DNA of 64,000 nucleotides, from assembly GCA_002270565.1 (NCBI GenBank), contig NQMI01000185.1:1-64000 (forward strand), in the 5' to 3' direction. The DNA comes from Stenocarpella maydis (Eukaryota; Ascomycota; Sordariomycetes; Diaporthales; Diaporthaceae). The position numbers and the translations under genes are program-made. Below are positions 61,401 through 64,000 of the stretch, in pieces. The notes beneath the pieces are model-generated. The model ran no database searches and had not been told where the DNA came from. It was given only the letters and a program-made list of their open reading frames with translations. The stretch's first letter is position 1, and the number at the start of each line of letters is the position of its first letter.

Positions 61401-62305
61401 TGCCGCACGGTTAGCTTCACTTGGGACTGTGACTGCGGCGCACTTATGCTGATTACCCACGAACTTAGACAGCTGGCCGGGAGGTTTGACACGGGTACAT
61501 GGGCGTCCGGGGCATAAGCGCCGGTGTCAATCAACTTGAGCAGCCAAAGCATCAGCAGCTGCTTACCACATGGCATCCTAGGAGCCCGTATTTCTGCATC
61601 GAATGAAGATTGCAAAATACCTCTTGAGTGGTGAATCCATTAAAAACATAAGCCTGCCAGCTTTCCTCATGCGTCCAGAGCCTCTCCCCTTCCGTATTAC
61701 TTGGAATACCAGTGGGTGTCAAGCCGGACCGCGCCTCGCCACTGGAAGTCTGGGGTACTGCTGGGTTTATTCCCCACCTCCTGTATCCTGTTAACAAACC
61801 ACGATAGCCCAGCTGAGAAGACGCCAATCACACCCCCAGCCCCTGCGCTTGGTCCCCCAGGATGGTAGCCGACGTACTTGGTGTATTCTGTCCGAGATAG
61901 GTTGCTGTCATCTGCGCGTATTGTAGGCCTCATGGTACTCAACGCGTCCCCTCTCACAGCTCTCCATTGGCTCCCGTCAAAAGAAGTCTCGATATTCGGG
62001 TCCCAGTCGGGTCTAGACCAATAAGGTACATATGCTTGCCAATGGACGCGCTGCGGTATCGGGACGTGCGCCCATCCCTGCCGCATCAGCTCGTTCGCAT
62101 CCGCTTCTTGCCATTCTCCAGGCCATACAGCTGAATAGTCAGCACATTGGTCAGCGCTGGGCATCATGCTTGGGTTGAACTCGACATGGCTGCCCGAGGA
62201 GTCGCTGGATGGGGAATGGAGCAGCGATGGGCCATCGTCACGCTCGTGCACGGCAGCACCAAGCTGCCCGGGGGCCGCCACGACGGAGTCCTCGGCTGAT
62301 TGCAT
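58439..62305 (-). CDS. Large conserved fungal protein with HExxH metallopeptidase-like motif
   Basis: Multi-exon gene. Exons whose phases fit exactly: 61264-61396, 60922-61210, 60654-60841, 60584-60596 (13 bases), 60271-60424, 59672-60150, 58439-59562, about 790 residues. A further 5' part begins at ATG 62305 (acidic region ending near KYVGYHPGG, then a second piece with LWTHEESWQAYVFNGFTTQE at about 61620-61690), but its introns are not resolved. Joining exons creates LHELVHACHH: His-Glu-Leu-Val-His, the zinc-binding HExxH pattern, followed about 60 residues later by NDVSMEEGKAFEN, where many fungal relatives have an acidic ExGxxxE segment. The C-terminal third (from about 59560) is helical and charged, with a Gly/Gln/Glu-rich linker. 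The protease idea is inference; I cannot name the family. A poly-Gly stretch (VGVGGGGSGG) lies upstream of the domain. Confidence 0.7.
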
Positions 62306-62619
62306 CGTCCTGTAGCTGCGTGATTAGGGGCTGGTGTGCAATTACGGCCAAAAGTTGAGCGTCGTGAACACGGGCAGTGTGCCTCGTACCCGTGGACACC
62401 CCAATGATGTCTCGCGAGCCTCGGAACAAAGCATCAACCAAAACCACCCACACGAAAGGGCATTGTGGGCAGAGGAGAGATATCCCGGAAGCGGCCAGGA
62501 GCAGGCACTGTCCTTTGACCTCCAAGTCTCGCGTTTGTGTCCCATCGAGTATCACCTCTAGCTTTTAGCATTAAACAATTTGAGGGTGAGTCAAGAAACA
62601 GGCGAGTTAACCGGCGCAA

Positions 62620-62647
62620 CTAGGTACTTGAGTACCTAGGTACCTAG
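62620..62647. promoter_or_regulatory. CTAGGTAC palindrome cluster
   Basis: Perfect inverted repeat CTAGGTACT-TG-AGTACCTAG (62620-62639), immediately followed by another GTACCTAG. It lies 315 bases upstream of the start of the HExxH-protein gene. Role unknown. Confidence 0.5.
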
Positions 62648-63280
62648 ATATTGTTGCCAAAAGTTGAGTGTGAGTTCCGAATTCACAGACACCAACGATG
62701 ACCAAGACACCTTGACCCGGAAATACTTGACCACGAGCCAGTGCCCGGTCTTGAATGGCGAGCTCGTAGGCATAGTGAGGATTCCTCGAGCGTGTATGAA
62801 GCATTCCTTGCTTGCTTAATAGTCGACATGGTGATTCCAAGTTGAGTCTCTGATATCTACAGATTGAGGCCATCAGGACCTGCTGCCTTTTGCAGGTGGC
62901 ATGGGATGATGTTCACCCAGAAGATGTCTGATGCTCGAGATAACGAGCGACCGGCTGGTCGGATCGAGAGCCGTGGTGGGCTGGACCCTTGTGGATCCGG
63001 ATCGATGCGCTGACAATCTGGCCCAACGTGAGTGGGCAGAGAGAGAAGGGGGCTGAACTGGCGGGGTGCATGCTGACATCATGCAATCCAGAACCCGCCT
63101 GATCCGACAGGATCTTCCTCATGCCTCTCCTATCGTGATGGGGGGAATACTGTGTATAGGGGGCGGTCTGGGTCGCATCTGCTATACGATCTGCTGCATC
63201 TTCATTTTCCCATCTAGTAGGTACATGCTGGGGGCTGAAGAAAGAGCAGAGCAAGATATCATCGGCGCCGCCTTGCCGCG

Positions 63281-63296
63281 TACGGAATACTCCGTA
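63281..63296. promoter_or_regulatory. TACGGAATACTCCGTA palindrome
   Basis: Sixteen-base inverted repeat with one central mismatch (TACGGA-AT/AC-TCCGTA), about 480 bases before the ATG of the Cys-Pro-motif gene. A related AGTAC-GGA-GTACT repeat lies at 63402-63414. Confidence 0.5.
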
Positions 63297-63776
63297 CTAT
63301 GTACATCAGTCACCTCCATGCAGATGACCTGGGATTCCTGGAGACCAAAGCTTGCGCGCTGCGAACTGCGGAGATGATTGGTTGGCCCACGTTTTGACAG
63401 GAGTACGGAGTACTGGGTATTACGGTTCGACGCTTGAGGCGTCTGAAGAGGTCTGAGGCCAGCAATAGGCCACTGGCCGCATTAGCAGGCTGGCCTTGAG
63501 CGTGGCGTGGCGTGGCGTATGTGCGCGGTTGCTTGGTGGGCTGTCTTGGTTTCACCCCTCGAAGAGGAAGGCTTCGACTGTGTTCTTCGTCTCTTCCTCC
63601 CTTCCCCTCTCCCTGTGTCCCCTTGTCCCATCAACACCATCATCAACACCATCACCAACAAAGCACCTGTGCCATCAACACCATCTAGCATAGGACAATA
63701 TAACACAATACACACCTCCGCAACACACACTCACACCCACCCACACCCACAACCACACTCACAAACAGAAGCCACC

Positions 63777-64000
63777 ATGTCTCAGGTCTGCCCCGTCGTC
63801 GGAACCACCAACTCGGTCCTCCCCCCTTCCCACCCCGACGTCGACCTCACCGTCCCCGGCCAGACCTGCCCCGTCGTCGGCGCAAAGACGGACCACCACA
63901 GCAACCTGTCCAAGCACCCCTCGGTGCCCCTCCCCGCCGACGCAAAGAACGACGCCACCTCGTCCCCCGACGCCCAGAAGTGCCCTGCCCTCAAGACCGC
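63777..64000 (+). CDS. Start of a protein with repeated Cys-Pro (CPVVG) motifs, truncated by the window
   Basis: The ATG at 63777 sits in an ideal context (GCCACCATGT) and the frame is open to the window end (74 residues). Two near-repeats are seen: CPVVGTTNSVLPPSHP (from residue 5) and CPVVGAKTDHHSNLSKHP (from residue 31), then a CPAL at residue 69. Cys-Pro dipeptides in such surroundings are a known heme-regulatory motif, but this alone is not proof of heme binding. The codons are strongly biased to C at the third position, as in highly expressed fungal genes, and the leader is long and pyrimidine/CA-rich, which also suggests strong expression. The rest of the gene lies outside the window, so no family is assigned. 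Confidence 0.8.
   Translation, partial: MSQVCPVVGTTNSVLPPSHPDVDLTVPGQTCPVVGAKTDHHSNLSKHPSVPLPADAKNDATSSPDAQKCPALKT

Larger units (their letters stand above)
62306..63776. other. Intergenic: divergent promoter region
   Basis: It lies between two divergently transcribed genes and contains three notable palindromes (62620-62647, 63281-63296, 63402-63414). The last 180 bases before 63777 are C/A-rich (CACACCCACACC-type), a typical fungal 5' leader. Confidence 0.5.

Noticed and set aside
1..64000. tRNA or rRNA genes, CRISPR arrays, telomere repeats
   Set aside because: No tRNA-like GGTTCGAATCC box with a matching A box, no rRNA, no spaced identical repeats and no TTAGGG arrays were seen. The eukaryotic context makes CRISPR irrelevant.

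Overview
The window is a stretch of filamentous ascomycete chromosome, most likely Pezizomycotina and probably Sordariomycetes. The protein genes are broken by short introns of about 45-75 bases (one is 198) with GT/AG ends and CTAAC or CTGAC branch points, and the proteins belong to typical mould families: OPT transporter, BBE-type FAD oxidases, CFEM/Pth11-like membrane protein, bicupin oxalate decarboxylase.

Region 1 (1 to about 18,960) is a gene-free, AT-rich block of dead retrotransposons. I can recognise a Copia Pol end, two Ty3/gypsy Pol relics on the minus strand, a gypsy Gag relic on the plus strand, one LTR present as an inverted pair, and another 400-base LTR present three times in the same orientation. 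The coding relics are full of stops and the repeat copies differ almost only by C/T and G/A transitions, which is the mark of repeat-induced point mutation (RIP). Two single N bases (9217 and 17356) look like contig joins; one is flanked by a 106-base duplicate.

Region 2 (about 19,000 to 48,600) has normal base composition: a secreted alpha/beta hydrolase (19515-20396, -), a tiny three-exon Tudor-like DUF2945 gene (22675-23026, -), an eight-exon OPT oligopeptide transporter (25337-28405, +) convergent with a secreted BBE-type FAD oxidase (28646-30351, -), a disordered conserved protein (32614-33627, -), an acyltransferase-3 pseudogene (39595-41113, +), a CFEM seven-helix receptor-like protein (42221-43879, +), a lipase-like protein (45862-47664, +) and a small secreted hydrophobic protein (47931-48595, -).

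Region 3 (about 48,600 to 64,000) holds a second secreted BBE-type FAD oxidase (52001-54345, +), a Cys-rich orphan (54699-55415, +), a bicupin oxalate decarboxylase (55885-57387, -), a large unnamed protein whose HExxH zinc-protease motif is assembled across an intron and a 13-base micro-exon (58439-62305, -), and the start of a protein with repeated Cys-Pro motifs (63777 to the window end, +).

There is no polyketide or peptide synthase core, so I do not call a biosynthetic cluster. The common thread is accessory, secreted or membrane functions beside a retrotransposon graveyard. Exon coordinates were worked out by hand from splice signals, reading frame and family motifs. Large intergenic stretches (33.6-39.6 kb, 43.9-45.9 kb, 48.6-52.0 kb) hold nothing I can support.
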